Shown: positions 7,962 through 15,864, numbered from the stretch's first letter. The stretch: 57,249 bases of DNA from Anaerobacillus alkalidiazotrophicus (GCF_001866055.1 NZ_MLQS01000015.1:1-57249); one strand, 5' to 3'. The notes: generated by a model from the sequence alone, not told the origin. Program-made: numbers and translations.

Positions 7962-8563
7962 TTGAAGAAGGTATTTATCTTAGTTTTTATCCCACTCTTA
8001 AGGGGCAAGTAAGACCCCCACCTCAAAACTTAAGAAAATCGAGAAGTTTAGGTGGGGGATAAACTGCCCCTAAAGGTCCGATAAGTTGAACTAACAATCA
8101 GTGGGGGATGAAGGAAAACCCCCACTGATTGAAGTTCAGCTTTATAAGTATTTTTTTAATTGGTACGCTAGCTTACATAACTACAACATATTATTTCAAT
8201 CCGATAACTTTTAAAAAAGACGACGTTACTTATTTAGAGTGGAGCTGGTATAAAAAGCCTCTAACTCTAGAATATTTAGTTTTGGAAGGTGATGATTGGA
8301 AGGTTAAATATATTGATGATGAAAATGAAATCAAATTTGTTTTTGACGAATTGAAAAAGAGTCCAATTATTTATAACTTTGAAATTGAATATAAGTCTGA
8401 AATAAGAGAGGTTATAGTTAGAAGTGGAGATGGGGGAATTTTGTTGCGAGTGAGGCAAGAATGGGCTGGAGATAAGTTTATATTAAAACATAATATGACT
8501 TATTTAGAATTAACAGATGATTTAATTGAACTTTTTGATAATCGATTCTTACAAGCTGAATAA
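7962..8563 (+). pseudogene. Small exported or membrane-anchored protein gene split by a family A element
   Basis: The original TTG start (7962) follows GGAAGGCGGGGG and encodes a basic MKKVFILVF start. The reading is cut after AT of an Ile codon at 7990 by the element 7991-8145. Joining 7990 to 8146 restores one frame, giving a hydrophobic N-terminus (ISIFLIGTLAYITTTYYF) and a soluble beta-rich domain, about 148 residues in all. The element also supplies a TTG (8129) in frame with the rest, so a protein starting MKFSFISIFLIG of 144 residues is possible and would keep a signal-anchor-like N-terminus. Family not recognised. Confidence 0.75.
7991..8145 (+). mobile_element. Family A repeat element, copy 2 (155 bp), inside a gene
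   Basis: Left flank TTTTTAT, element CCCACTCTTAAGG to CAGCTTTAT, right flank AAGTATTTT. This is the short version, which lacks the middle hairpin: GGTCCGATAAGTTGAACTAA runs straight into the right-end hairpin. Insertion interrupts codon 10 of the exported-protein gene, with the flanking frame intact when the element is removed. Confidence 0.9.
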
Positions 8564-8596
8564 GATTTTGATAACTAAATTTTAAAAGAAAGTATT

Positions 8597-8643
8597 TACT
8601 CTTAAACAAACGAAGGCTTAGTTGAGGAGCTGTTGCAATGGAA
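8597..8643 (+). repeat. Array motif
   Basis: TACTCTTAAACAAACGAAGG followed by CTTAGTTGAGGAGCTGTTGC. Lead box and CTTAG stem start are as in the other copies; the GAGGAGCTGT part is shared with the copy at 34098. Confidence 0.55.
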
Positions 8644-8740
8644 GTTCCTATTGTTGTTAAAGTACAAGGATAGTTTACAAGTAAGGTGCCGTTTTTTAGG
8701 TGAATTTAGAATGAATATATAACTCTTCAATAAGATAGAG

Positions 8741-9610
8741 GTGATTGAAATAGAAAAGTTAGTATTACAAAAGTACTTTGATTATTCATCAAATTTGAAT
8801 TTGATAAGTGGTCAAATAACAAAAGAAGGTACATTAATTTTAATTGAGAGTGATTTACAGGAATTAGATTTTTTTCACCGTCCTGTACCAAAAAGAAATT
8901 GGACAATCCAAATTATTAAAAGTGATAGTGTAGAAACAGTAGAGCTCAAGAATGTTCCTCTTTTACCGACAGGAGTGGATTTGTTTTCAGATGGTACTTT
9001 ACTTATCGTACAAGGTAGATGCTTAAAAGATGGTAAGTATATTGAACGAAATGCAAGAAGGTATAATCCCAATGGGCAACTAATTGAAGCCTTTACACTC
9101 GGAGATGGCATTGAACATGTACAAATTGATGACAATGATACTATTTGGGTGAGTTATTTTGATGAAGGTGTATTTGGTAATTTTGGTTGGGAACAGCCAA
9201 TGGGTAGTGAAGGACTTGTAGCTTACAACATAAATGGGCATAAGTTGTGGGGGGCAGGTAGTTTTGGAATTGTTGATTGTTATGCCTTGAATGTTGCAAG
9301 TTCTAAGGAAGTATATTTTTATTACTATGCTGATTCTTTTCTTGTTCAACTTAATGAGATGAAAGAGACTATTCGCTATCGAATAGAAGGAGATACAATT
9401 AACCAATTTATATTCGATAAAACGAGCTTAATTGGTCAAGTAGATATGAATACAATAATGCGTTTTCGAAAAAATAATCGAACAATTACTCCAAAGGAGA
9501 AACTACAATTAATAGATGAAAACGGTAAACCTATTATCGGTCCCGTATTTATGCGTGGAACTTTTCTATATGCCTATGGTAAAGATGGAATATATATAAA
9601 GAGATTGTAA
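8741..9610 (+). CDS. Hypothetical beta-propeller-like protein
   Basis: 289 residues, no signal peptide or membrane segment. Several repeats of short strands with aromatic and acidic turns (DGTLLIVQGR, DNDTIWVSYFDEG, SKEVYFYYYADSF, GTFLYAYGKDGIY) suggest a beta-propeller of about six blades. The start is GTG with only a weak upstream AGATAGAG, so an alternative start cannot be excluded. It is a single-gene unit followed by the array motif and a perfect terminator palindrome. Function not recognised. Confidence 0.6.
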   Translation: MIEIEKLVLQKYFDYSSNLNLISGQITKEGTLILIESDLQELDFFHRPVPKRNWTIQIIKSDSVETVELKNVPLLPTGVDLFSDGTLLIVQGRCLKDGKYIERNARRYNPNGQLIEAFTLGDGIEHVQIDDNDTIWVSYFDEGVFGNFGWEQPMGSEGLVAYNINGHKLWGAGSFGIVDCYALNVASSKEVYFYYYADSFLVQLNEMKETIRYRIEGDTINQFIFDKTSLIGQVDMNTIMRFRKNNRTITPKEKLQLIDENGKPIIGPVFMRGTFLYAYGKDGIYIKRL

Positions 9611-9615
9611 TTAAT

Positions 9616-9675
9616 GTACTTAAAGTAACGAAAACGTTAGTGAAAAACAAGAGTTGCAATTGCAACTCATTTTTT
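9616..9675 (+). terminator. Array motif ending in a perfect terminator hairpin
   Basis: The lead box GTACTTAAAGTAACGAAAAC is followed by the 18-nt palindrome GAGTTGCAATTGCAACTC (9651-9668) and then ATTTTTT. This copy shows that at least some motif copies have a functional-looking terminator as their second half. Confidence 0.7.
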
Positions 9676-9745
9676 ATACCCACAAACTGGAAAAGGATGT
9701 TAAGCTAAAGAGGAGATTTCTGCAATAAGCGAAAAGAATATTCAT

Positions 9746-9982
9746 ATGGGGATAGAAATGTTTTCGGTTGTAGTTGGTACTTTAAACGTAGTTTTGGTAA
9801 TTGTTAAACTAATAATAGCCTTTAAAAGTAAAGATAAGTTTTTATCAAGGGTTCATTCTATGTATAGCTTAATGTTCATTTCGTACAGTGTTGCTGCCTT
9901 CAACCAAAACTTTTTATTTTGGGTTCCTGGTTTAATTATTGGTCTATTAGCTGTTTTTCTTAGTCGAAAAAACGAAGATTGA
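9746..9982 (+). CDS. Small membrane protein, 78 residues
   Basis: Three hydrophobic segments (about 6-25, 38-52 and 55-72) with a short basic loop KSKDKFLSR and a charged C-terminal tail RKNED. The second in-frame ATG (9758), preceded by GGGGATAG, may be the true start. Family not recognised. The stop codon overlaps an 18-nt palindrome (GAAGTAGATTTCTACTTC). Confidence 0.5.
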   Translation: MGIEMFSVVVGTLNVVLVIVKLIIAFKSKDKFLSRVHSMYSLMFISYSVAAFNQNFLFWVPGLIIGLLAVFLSRKNED

Positions 9983-9991
9983 AGTAGATTT

Positions 9992-10022
9992 CTACTTCAA
10001 TAAACGGAGTACTTGAATCGGA
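9992..10022 (+). repeat. Array motif
   Basis: CTACTTCAATAAACGGAGTA, then CTTGAATCGGAG. The lead box partly overlaps a palindrome immediately after the preceding stop codon. Confidence 0.5.
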
Positions 10023-10068
10023 GAACACTAGATTTCAACACACAATTGGTTAATCAAATGGAGGAAAA

Positions 10069-10236
10069 ATGAAAAATAAGAACTTAATTTTAAATATAAT
10101 AGGGCTAATGTTTTTTGTATTGTTTATTTTAGGCATATTGTTATCAGGTCGTAGTCCTATGCTGATGATAATGGGGTTGACTGGTTCAGTTGGAATCTTC
10201 TACTTTATTTTCCGTATCGTTTCTAAAACACTTTAA
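10069..10236 (+). CDS. Small membrane protein, 55 residues
   Basis: ATG 5 nt after GGAGG. MKNKN start, one or two hydrophobic helices (about 6-24 and 32-48) and a short basic tail. Codes for a typical micro membrane protein with a very good ribosome binding site. No family recognised. Confidence 0.5.
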   Translation: MKNKNLILNIIGLMFFVLFILGILLSGRSPMLMIMGLTGSVGIFYFIFRIVSKTL

Positions 10237-10322
10237 GTCATTAAGGGGTATTGGTTTTTTATTGAGTTTGTGCTTACTAATAGTTTGAATTTTAAAGAAA
10301 TAAATAAAAAGGAGGAGTGTAC

Positions 10323-10535
10323 ATGTTAGCTCAATATCTTTGGGTTAAATGGGTTGAAATTATATTCATGAATTCTATAATTATGGTCTTTGTCATGTTA
10401 GTTTTTTTTAGCATTGAAAAACTTTTAAATATTACATTTAGCTACGGTCTTTTATTTATATGTGGAATTTTCCCTTTAATATTTGCTGAAATTTTTAAAT
10501 ATAAAAAGTGGTTACGAAACGGTGGAACTTTCTAG
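10323..10535 (+). CDS. Small membrane protein, 70 residues
   Basis: ATG at 10323 is chosen because GGAGGAG ends 7 nt before it. Two hydrophobic helices (about 10-30 and 38-56), then a basic tail KYKKWLRNGG. Unrecognised single-gene unit followed by the array motif. Confidence 0.55.
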   Translation: MLAQYLWVKWVEIIFMNSIIMVFVMLVFFSIEKLLNITFSYGLLFICGIFPLIFAEIFKYKKWLRNGGTF

Positions 10536-10550
10536 GACTAAAAAACATTT

Positions 10551-10600
10551 TATTTAACTAAAGAGTTGCTTTAGCTGAACAAGCAACCGCTGCCCTTTTG
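10551..10600 (+). repeat. Array motif with perfect 7-bp stem
   Basis: TTAACTAAAGAGTTGCTTTA is followed by GCTGAACAAGCAACC. GTTGCTT pairs with AAGCAAC over a 9-nt loop, then CGCTGCCCTTTTG follows. Lead box plus terminator-like hairpin. Confidence 0.6.
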
Positions 10601-10641
10601 TCACTAACGGGGATTTGGTTTAAGGTGGAGGAGGTATTTTT

Positions 10642-10860
10642 ATGAAAGGACTAACTACGTACGGGAAAATATGCGTTATATCGAGTGTGATATTTTTTGT
10701 CTTTGGCATAACATTATTGGTGAACGGTATTATCACTGGACAATATATGAGCTTAACGATAGCTTTCTTGGGTTTAGGTTTTGTATTTGCTGGAAACCTT
10801 TACTTATTCAAAGATTTTTCTTTTAGAAAAAAAGAAGATGAAGAGGATTCGATTGGGTAA
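10642..10860 (+). CDS. Small membrane protein, 72 residues
   Basis: ATG after GGTGGAGGAGG. Two hydrophobic helices (about 9-30 and 36-56), then a basic-acidic cytoplasmic tail FRKKEDEEDS. Family not recognised. Followed 33 bp later by the array motif. Confidence 0.6.
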   Translation: MKGLTTYGKICVISSVIFFVFGITLLVNGIITGQYMSLTIAFLGLGFVFAGNLYLFKDFSFRKKEDEEDSIG

Positions 10861-10892
10861 TTTCTAGAAAAATATATAATTTATGAAATAAT

Positions 10893-10966
10893 GTACTTAA
10901 ACAAACGGTAGCATTACTTTATGAGCCTGTTGTGAGGCCAGTTCTTACTGTTGTTGAGTAACGAAG
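10893..10966 (+). repeat. Array motif
   Basis: GTACTTAAACAAACGGTAGC, then ATTACTTTATGAGCC and a second arm ending GTTGAGTAACGAAG. Lead box TTAAACAAACGG is among the best matches to the family. Confidence 0.6.
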
Positions 10967-11030
10967 TAGGATATGTAACGGGATAAATTATAATTTTATA
11001 ATTAGGTGGGAAGTAAAGAGAGGTATCTAT

Positions 11031-11489
11031 ATGTTAATTCTCCGTTATGGAGTTACTGGATTCGGTCCTGCACCATCGGTAAGCAAGACGGAATTCAGAG
11101 ATAGATGTTATTCAATGTTTCATAAAAAAATATTCAAGTTTATCGGTGGGGAAACTGGAAAGAGTTTTTATGAATGCATTATTAAAGATAAGGATGACAA
11201 ATTTCATATTTTATTAAATGCTCAATACCCTTTTTTGGCATTTACGGCGCACCGTAAATTAGATATCCTCTATTTACCCTTTATTGAAATTCCTGAAATA
11301 GCCAAACCACTTAGTCAATATTATGAAATCTTAAGCCCTGCTCAGTTGAATGAACCTTTCATATACACTAAAAAAGGGAGAAAGATTCGAGTGAAAAATA
11401 AAAACAAGTTGCACCATGAAGAATTACAACAAATTGCCTATTGGGAGTCTGAAACAGTTGGAGAAGTAGTATTTAATTTCTATGATTAA
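11031..11489 (+). CDS. Hypothetical cytoplasmic protein
   Basis: 152 residues without signal or membrane segment. Visible pattern: a short N-terminal strand, an aromatic-rich middle (FHILLNAQYPFLAFT) and a C-terminal region with a conserved-looking EELQQIAYWESETVGEVVFN. ATG after AAAGAGAGG. Single-gene unit between two array motifs. I do not recognise the family. Confidence 0.55.
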   Translation: MLILRYGVTGFGPAPSVSKTEFRDRCYSMFHKKIFKFIGGETGKSFYECIIKDKDDKFHILLNAQYPFLAFTAHRKLDILYLPFIEIPEIAKPLSQYYEILSPAQLNEPFIYTKKGRKIRVKNKNKLHHEELQQIAYWESETVGEVVFNFYD

Positions 11490-11550
11490 TTTTTAACAAA
11501 CGGGAGTGATTGCGGAACAGTACTGTAGCTTTTCAACTCATTGGAGTAAA
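11490..11550 (+). repeat. Array motif
   Basis: TTTTTAACAAACGGGAGTGA, then TTGCGGAACAG and a right part TTTTCAACTCATTGGAGTA. Shares the GCGGAACAG block with the copies at 12130 and 46391. It starts at the stop codon of the preceding gene. Confidence 0.65.
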
Positions 11551-11579
11551 TTATCATAATAGAAAGTAGGGGAAAACGA

Positions 11580-12119
11580 TTGGAAGTAACAAGAATTAGA
11601 AATGAACTATCAGTAAAAGGAAAAAATGGAATTGGATTTTTATTTTCTGCTGTTGTGATTTGGTCAATCATTACCATAATATTTCTGCAACCAATAGAAA
11701 TACATCAAAAAAACATATACATGTTATTTTCAACAGGTTTAATGTTTCCATTATCCGTTGGAATTTCTTCATTAATTCGGTCTGATTGGAGACTTAAAAA
11801 TAATCCATTAGGTGATTTAGGTTTATATTTAAATCTGGCTCAGTTTATATATTTTCCTATCCTTTTTTGGGGTATAATAAAAAGTCCAAATGAAGCTATC
11901 ATATTCTTCGCAATAATAACTGGGGCACATTTTTTCCCTTACGGTTGGTTTTATAATGCTAAACCCTTTTATGTAATGGCACCAATAATTACAGTTATCA
12001 TTATATTTCTGGGGATATATTTGAACGGAGAAGATTTGTGGTTAATCCCATTTTCTATGATAATACTTATTTTGTTTTTAATTTTATGGCTCATCTTAGA
12101 CTACAGGAGGAAATCTTAA
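11580..12119 (+). CDS. Multi-pass membrane protein, DUF7010-like
   Basis: 179 residues, TTG start after GTAGGGGAAAACGA. Six hydrophobic segments (about 18-38, 50-70, 85-105, 108-125, 130-150 and 155-175) and a basic end DYRRKS. The pattern with a conserved AHFFPYGWFY element resembles DUF7010 membrane proteins, but this is a weak recollection. It is a single-gene array unit bounded by motifs on both sides. Confidence 0.55.
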   Translation: MEVTRIRNELSVKGKNGIGFLFSAVVIWSIITIIFLQPIEIHQKNIYMLFSTGLMFPLSVGISSLIRSDWRLKNNPLGDLGLYLNLAQFIYFPILFWGIIKSPNEAIIFFAIITGAHFFPYGWFYNAKPFYVMAPIITVIIIFLGIYLNGEDLWLIPFSMIILILFLILWLILDYRRKS

Positions 12120-12129
12120 AAGAATTAAG

Positions 12130-12190
12130 TTTTGAACGAACGGGTAGCGATAGCGGAACAGAGCTCTCGCTTTTTCAACTATTGAAGTAG
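12130..12190 (+). repeat. Array motif with AGCGA/TCGCT stem
   Basis: TTTTGAACGAACGGGTAGCG, ATAGCGGAACAGAGC, then TCGCTTTTTCAACTATTGAAG. The AGCGA and TCGCT arms precede five T residues. Strong similarity to the copy at 11490. Confidence 0.65.
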
Positions 12191-12203
12191 GGAGGTTCTA
12201 TAA

Positions 12204-12416
12204 ATGGAATGGGTAAGAAAGATTACACCAATACAAGGATTAGTAATGATAGGAACGATTGCAGTTATGGTTGGCTCAATCTTAATAGCCTCGCAATCAT
12301 ATTTTAGTTATTTAGAAGTGACAGAAGCGGCTAATGGTTGTTATGACATAGGTGGTGTTCCAATTATTGAAAAATCTGGACCAGGAATGACTAACTTTCA
12401 CTGCAATATGGAATAA
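12204..12416 (+). CDS. Small exported or membrane-anchored protein, 70 residues
   Basis: ATG after TAGGGAGG. A single hydrophobic helix (about 10-33) followed by a short extracellular-type domain with two cysteines (NGCYDIGG and NFHCNME) that could form a disulfide. Family not recognised, though similar short proteins are common in Bacillaceae. Single-gene unit. Confidence 0.6.
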   Translation: MEWVRKITPIQGLVMIGTIAVMVGSILIASQSYFSYLEVTEAANGCYDIGGVPIIEKSGPGMTNFHCNME

Positions 12417-12455
12417 CTTATTCAAGTAAAGTAGTAGCTTAGCAAGAACTACTTA
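12417..12455 (+). repeat. Array motif with AAGTAGT/ACTACTT stem
   Basis: CTTATTCAAGTAAAGTAGTA, then GCTTAGCAAGAACTACTT. The arms AAGTAGT and ACTACTT pair. The lead box begins at the preceding stop codon. Confidence 0.6.
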
Positions 12456-12471
12456 TCAAGGTGGACGAACT

Positions 12472-12620
12472 TTGCTAAATATATTTAAAATTATATTGTC
12501 AATATCAATTGTCACATTTGGGGGCTTTATGTGTTGTTTTTATTAGGAGTTATTTCATTAGTTTTAGGGTTAATTGAATTAAATAAAGACAGAAAAGACA
12601 TTTTGGGGTTATTTCTATAA
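12472..12620 (+). pseudogene. Frameshifted small membrane protein
   Basis: TTG start after AAGGTGG encodes LLNIFKIILSISIVTFGGFM, then a stop after the TTTTTAT run at about 12545. The adjacent frame continues GVISLVLGLIELNKDRKDILGL to a stop at 12620. One base change in the T-run would restore a protein of about 48 residues. It could also be two overlapping peptides, but the continuous hydrophobic pattern favours decay. Confidence 0.5.
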
Positions 12621-12700
12621 ATTGGAGCAAATAAGTAATCAAGAGGATTACCAGTTGGCAGGTAAGAGGCGTATTAAGTAACTCTTCTTCAAATTGCTTG

Positions 12701-12746
12701 TTAAACAAATGGGAGCTATTCTTCAAGAAGGAAAATAGCTTTTTTA
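12701..12746 (+). terminator. Array motif with terminator hairpin
   Basis: TTAAACAAATGGGAGCTATT is the lead box and left arm; AATAGCT and six T residues complete a terminator (AGCTATT/AATAGCT, loop about 13 nt). Confidence 0.65.
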
Positions 12747-12889
12747 TTGAGGTAACGAGAGTTGAATAAGGTATCATCGTTATTATTACAAATACTAAAT
12801 TAAGAATGGTTCTTACTCGTATTTGGTGAAGTTTAAAATGTTCATTTTTGTGGTATAGTATAAAAATTTCATATGGGAGAGGTGGACAT

Positions 12890-13351
12890 ATGTTAGATAC
12901 TATTCTTAATTTAGATGATAATGTCGAGGTAATACATTATTCTAAACAAAATGAACAATGGGATATTATTCTAAAGCTTATAACTAAAGCTACTTCTTGT
13001 CCGTCTTGCAATTGTGTTTCCACCCGCATACATAGTAAATATACTCGTAGAATTCAGGATCTCCCTATGAACAACTTAATGGTTTGTTTTACTATTCAAT
13101 TAAATAAGTGGTATTGCGATAATTCAGTTTGTCAAACAAAAATTTTTACAGAACGACTTTCTTGGTTAGAATCCTATCGTCGTCGTACGAAGAGGTGTGA
13201 GGATGTCCTTAGAAAAATTGCTTTTTCTACAAGCTGTCTACAAGCTGAAAAAATCAGTTATGAATTAAAAGTTCCCGCTAGTAATGACACGTTATTACGT
13301 ATAATAAAAAATACATTCCAATGGGATGTATTTTTTGTTTTCGGGAATTAA
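12890..13351 (+). pseudogene. ISL3-family transposase, N-terminal fragment
   Basis: ATG 7 nt after GGGAGAGGTGG. About 140 residues matching the ISL3 N-terminus: LDDNVEVIHYS, then a zinc-ribbon region (CPSCNCVSTRIHSKYTRRIQ, then CDNSVCQTK) and a helical FTERLSWLESYRRRTKR segment. The DDE catalytic domain is missing. The last 14 residues come from a hairpin (ATTCCAATGGGATGTATTTT) that also occurs at 50651, so the fragment ends in foreign sequence. Non-functional as a transposase. Confidence 0.75.
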
Positions 13352-13374
13352 ATTTCAGGTGAAGTGTGCTGCAT

Positions 13375-13437
13375 CTGCGTCTTCTAGTATCGCTTTGAAG
13401 TAGGGTTCCTCGTCGCAAAGCTGCACGAAGCGAATTC
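13375..13437 (+). repeat. Second copy of the 23S-5S spacer repeat
   Basis: Matches 279-345 with few differences: CTGCGTCTTCTAGTAT, then CTCGTCGCAAAGCTGCA. It lies between the ISL3 fragment and an IS605-type end, in a junction of mobile-element debris. Confidence 0.55.
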
Positions 13438-13454
13438 AAGGAAATAGAACTAAT

Positions 13455-13512
13455 GTGAACTACTCACCACTTAGCTAACGCTTGAAGAGGGAGACTTCTT
13501 GGCTAAACTCAG
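13455..13512 (+). mobile_element. Solo right-end remnant of an IS605/TnpB-type element
   Basis: GTGAACTACTCACCACTTAG followed by CTAACGCTTGAAGAGGGAGACTTCTTGG is a diverged copy of the terminal sequence at 13958-14021 that belongs to the tnpB element. No coding region accompanies it. It is 50 bp upstream of the histidine phosphatase start. Confidence 0.6.
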
Positions 13513-14077
13513 TTAAAATAATATAATATTTAAGTTGATCGTTTTAACGATTGGAGGAATAAAAATGAAAGTTGGTTTGGTTCGGCATTTTGAAGTTGAA
13601 AGAGGATATCCGAGTAAAATGGTTACTTCAGCTGAATTAATGAATTGGGTAGAGGAATATGATGCTTCAGATGTCATTGAAACAAACGTTGATTTATTTG
13701 ATATTGAATGGAAGCGTTGTTTTGCAAGTGATTTACCACGAGCGAAAAAGACAGCCGAAAAAATCTATGGTGGGAATATCACCTATTTACAAGAATTAAG
13801 AGAAGTAAGGTTAGCACCATTTGTTGAATGGAAATGGAAACAGCCACTTTTTCTCCACCTCCTAATGATTAGAGGAGCATGGTATTTTAATCATAACTCA
13901 CAGCCAGATAGTAAAAGAATCGTACTTAACCGTATTCAGAATGCATTAGATAACATAGTGAACTACCCACCACTTAGCACCCTTACGAGTTGCTTGAAGT
14001 GGGGGCTTCTTGGGTAATCATCACTTTTGGTAGCTGACGAAATTGACCAAGCTAACCCTCTTGTTCCAAGAGTTTAT

Positions 14078-14232
14078 CCCACTCTTAAGGGGCAAGTAAG
14101 ACCCCCACCTCAAAACTTAAGAAAATCGAGAAGTTTAGGTGGGGGATAAACTGCCCCTAAAGGTCCGATAAGTTGAACTAACAATCAGTGGGGGATGAAG
14201 GAAAACCCCCACTGATTGAAGTTCAGCTTTAT
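14078..14232 (+). mobile_element. Family A repeat element, copy 3 (155 bp), nested in tnpB
   Basis: Left flank GAGTTTAT, element CCCACTC to CAGCTTTAT, right flank ATCTACATTAGG. This is the short version, nearly identical to copy 2. Removing it restores a longer tnpB frame (see the tnpB entry). It lies where the 3' end of tnpB and its guide RNA would normally be continuous with the element's right end. Confidence 0.9.
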
Positions 14233-15357
14233 ATCTACATTAGGCAGTTGGGCTAACAAACGCATGCCTTCTTTTTTGATATTCAGTGCGGAGTTGTAGT
14301 CTCTATTGAGAGTTAGTCCACAAGTACATTGATAGGTACGTTCTGATAAGGTTATCTCTCTTACTGAACCACAACTCGAACAAGTCTTTGTAGATGGAAA
14401 CCATTTGTCTATTTTGACAAGCTGTTTACCTTGTTCTTTTAGTTTGTACTGTAAGAAAGAAGTGAATATTCCCCACCCATTATCAGCAACGCTCTTTCCA
14501 AATTTGAGTGCTTGTGCTAGACCTTTCATATCAAGGTCTTCTATCACAATAGCGTCATAGTTAGACACTAATTCTTTTGATTTATGATGAAGGAAATTCT
14601 TACGTTGATTTGCGACTTTCTCTTGAATTTTAGCCACTCGAATACGTTGTTTATTCCAATTCGAAGAGCCTTTCTTTTTTCGAGAAAGTTTTCGTTGTTC
14701 GATTGCTAATTTATCAAGCATTTGACGATAGAAACGTGGGTAATTGGCTTTCTTACCTGTTTCACTATCGACAAATAGACCATCCATTACAAAGTCTAAT
14801 CCTACAACGTTTTTAATTTCTTTGTCTTTTACCTCTTTTTCATATTCAGTCAGAATAGAGATATAGTATCTGCCTGATGAAGTCATAGAAATGGTACAAG
14901 ATTTGATTTTATGGTCAGAAGGAATCTGTCGATGTCGCTTTATTTTCACCATTTTTAATTTAGGTAATTTGATATGACCATCCATCAACTCAATATTTCC
15001 GTTTACGAGATTCGTTGTGTAACTTTGTTTGTGACGTTTGCTTTTGAATTTTGGAAATTTAGCATTTCCTTTGAAAAAGGCCTTGTAAGCCTTATCTAAG
15101 TTCAATTGCGCGTTTGCTAATGCTAAAGAGTCTACCTCTTTTAACCACTCAACCTCTTTTTTATATTTAGCAGGGGTTGGATGTTTAGCCTTTTTCAGTG
15201 CTTCCTTATCTTCTTTCAGAGTTTCATAGGTTTCTTTTCGTTCAGCTAACATTTTGTTATAGACAAAACGAACACAACCGAAAGTTTTGTGGATGAGTAA
15301 GGCTTGTTTATCAGTCGGGTACAAACGGAACATATAAGCTTTATTGTGTTTTGTCAT
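14185..15357 (-). CDS. tnpB: RNA-guided endonuclease TnpB, 3' end altered by a nested insertion
   Basis: 390 residues; ATG after AAAGGAGGTGATTTGAT. The RuvC-like active site is complete: D188 in VVGLDFV, E273 in AIVIEDLD and D353 in NRDYNSALNI. The zinc knuckle has C326, C329, C344 and C346 (TCSSCG, YQCTCG). Residues 377-390 are encoded by the family A element; without it the frame would read on from I376 as NSWNKRVSLVNFVSYQK before stopping near the element's right end. TnpB cuts DNA with an omega RNA made from the 3' end of its own gene and the right end. Here the insertion separates those parts by 155 bp, so nuclease domains look intact while the RNA may not be. Confidence 0.9.
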   Translation of the reverse strand: MTKHNKAYMFRLYPTDKQALLIHKTFGCVRFVYNKMLAERKETYETLKEDKEALKKAKHPTPAKYKKEVEWLKEVDSLALANAQLNLDKAYKAFFKGNAKFPKFKSKRHKQSYTTNLVNGNIELMDGHIKLPKLKMVKIKRHRQIPSDHKIKSCTISMTSSGRYYISILTEYEKEVKDKEIKNVVGLDFVMDGLFVDSETGKKANYPRFYRQMLDKLAIEQRKLSRKKKGSSNWNKQRIRVAKIQEKVANQRKNFLHHKSKELVSNYDAIVIEDLDMKGLAQALKFGKSVADNGWGIFTSFLQYKLKEQGKQLVKIDKWFPSTKTCSSCGSVREITLSERTYQCTCGLTLNRDYNSALNIKKEGMRLLAQLPNVDIKLNFNQWGFSFIPH

Positions 15358-15729
15358 ATCAAATCACCTCCTTTGACAAGAATGTATGTTCTTATTATAT
15401 CATGAAGAGACCGTTTTGGGCTAACGCCCAACCGAAATTCATCTCCCCCCTTACCGTTGGGCTTCGTCCTTCACACGCTTGAAGAGGGAGACGTCTTTCG
15501 GGACAACGTTAAAATCAAATGAGGATGTCCTAATCGTTGGACACGGCGGAATTATGTTATTTATGAGAAAAGAGTTGCTTAAGCGAGGATTTCGTGGTCC
15601 GAGTTTTCGCAGACCGTTAAATGGTAAGCTTTATTTATTTAAAAAATGCAATATAGATTAATAGTATTCCGTTGGTTTTTCTTTCTGCAGGGAATCTTTC
15701 TGCTTGAAAAATTTTCAATTAAAGAAATT

Positions 15730-15763
15730 AGGTGGCTACTAAATAAGGGTAGTCGCCTTTTCC
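15730..15763 (+). terminator. Rho-independent terminator after the split phosphatase gene
   Basis: GGTGGCTAC and GTAGTCGCC form a 9-bp stem (with G-U pairs) around TAAATAAGG, followed by TTTTCC. The TAAATAAGG loop resembles the loops of the array motif copies at 7555 and 33834. Confidence 0.6.
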
Positions 15764-15864
15764 ATTATTTAGGTAAAATTCCATTTGCCTTTTCCTGTAA
15801 ATTCATGTATATTATCTATAAGCAGGTATTATATATTATTCAATACTGAAAAACAGGTGATACT

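Larger units (their letters stand above)
13958..15510 (-). mobile_element. IS200/IS605-superfamily element carrying tnpB only (IS1341-type)
   Basis: On the minus strand: left end near 15510, tnpB 15357-14185, then a right end whose tip reads GTAGTTCAC (plus strand GTGAACTACCCACCACTTAG and GCTTGAAGTGGGGGCTTCTT). There are no terminal inverted repeats, as expected for this superfamily, and no tnpA, so mobility would need a transposase in trans. Boundaries are inferred from the interrupted phosphatase gene and are accurate to a few bases. A second element (14078-14232) is nested inside it. Confidence 0.8.
13565..15661 (+). pseudogene. Histidine phosphatase family protein, split by a TnpB element
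   Basis: ATG at 13565 after GGAGGAAT. The N-terminal part carries the catalytic arginine-histidine of the phosphoglycerate mutase-like fold at residues 7-8 (GLVRHFEVE), then FASDLPRAKKTAE, and runs to LDNI at 13957. The reading resumes near 15511 with NEDVLIVGHGGIM, the second catalytic histidine motif, and ends at 15661 (GKLYLFKKC). Together they give about 181 residues, normal for the family. The mobile element 13958-15510 separates the two catalytic halves, so no active enzyme is made unless the element is excised. Confidence 0.85.

Noticed and set aside
12550..12777. Minus-strand frame of 75 codons
   Set aside because: It lies opposite the frameshifted small membrane gene and an array motif, with no ribosome binding site.
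14078..14232. Idea that family A repeats are solo guide RNAs derived from this tnpB
   Set aside because: The tnpB element's own right end is a different sequence at 13958-14021, and removal of the repeat restores a longer tnpB frame, so the repeat is a separate insertion.
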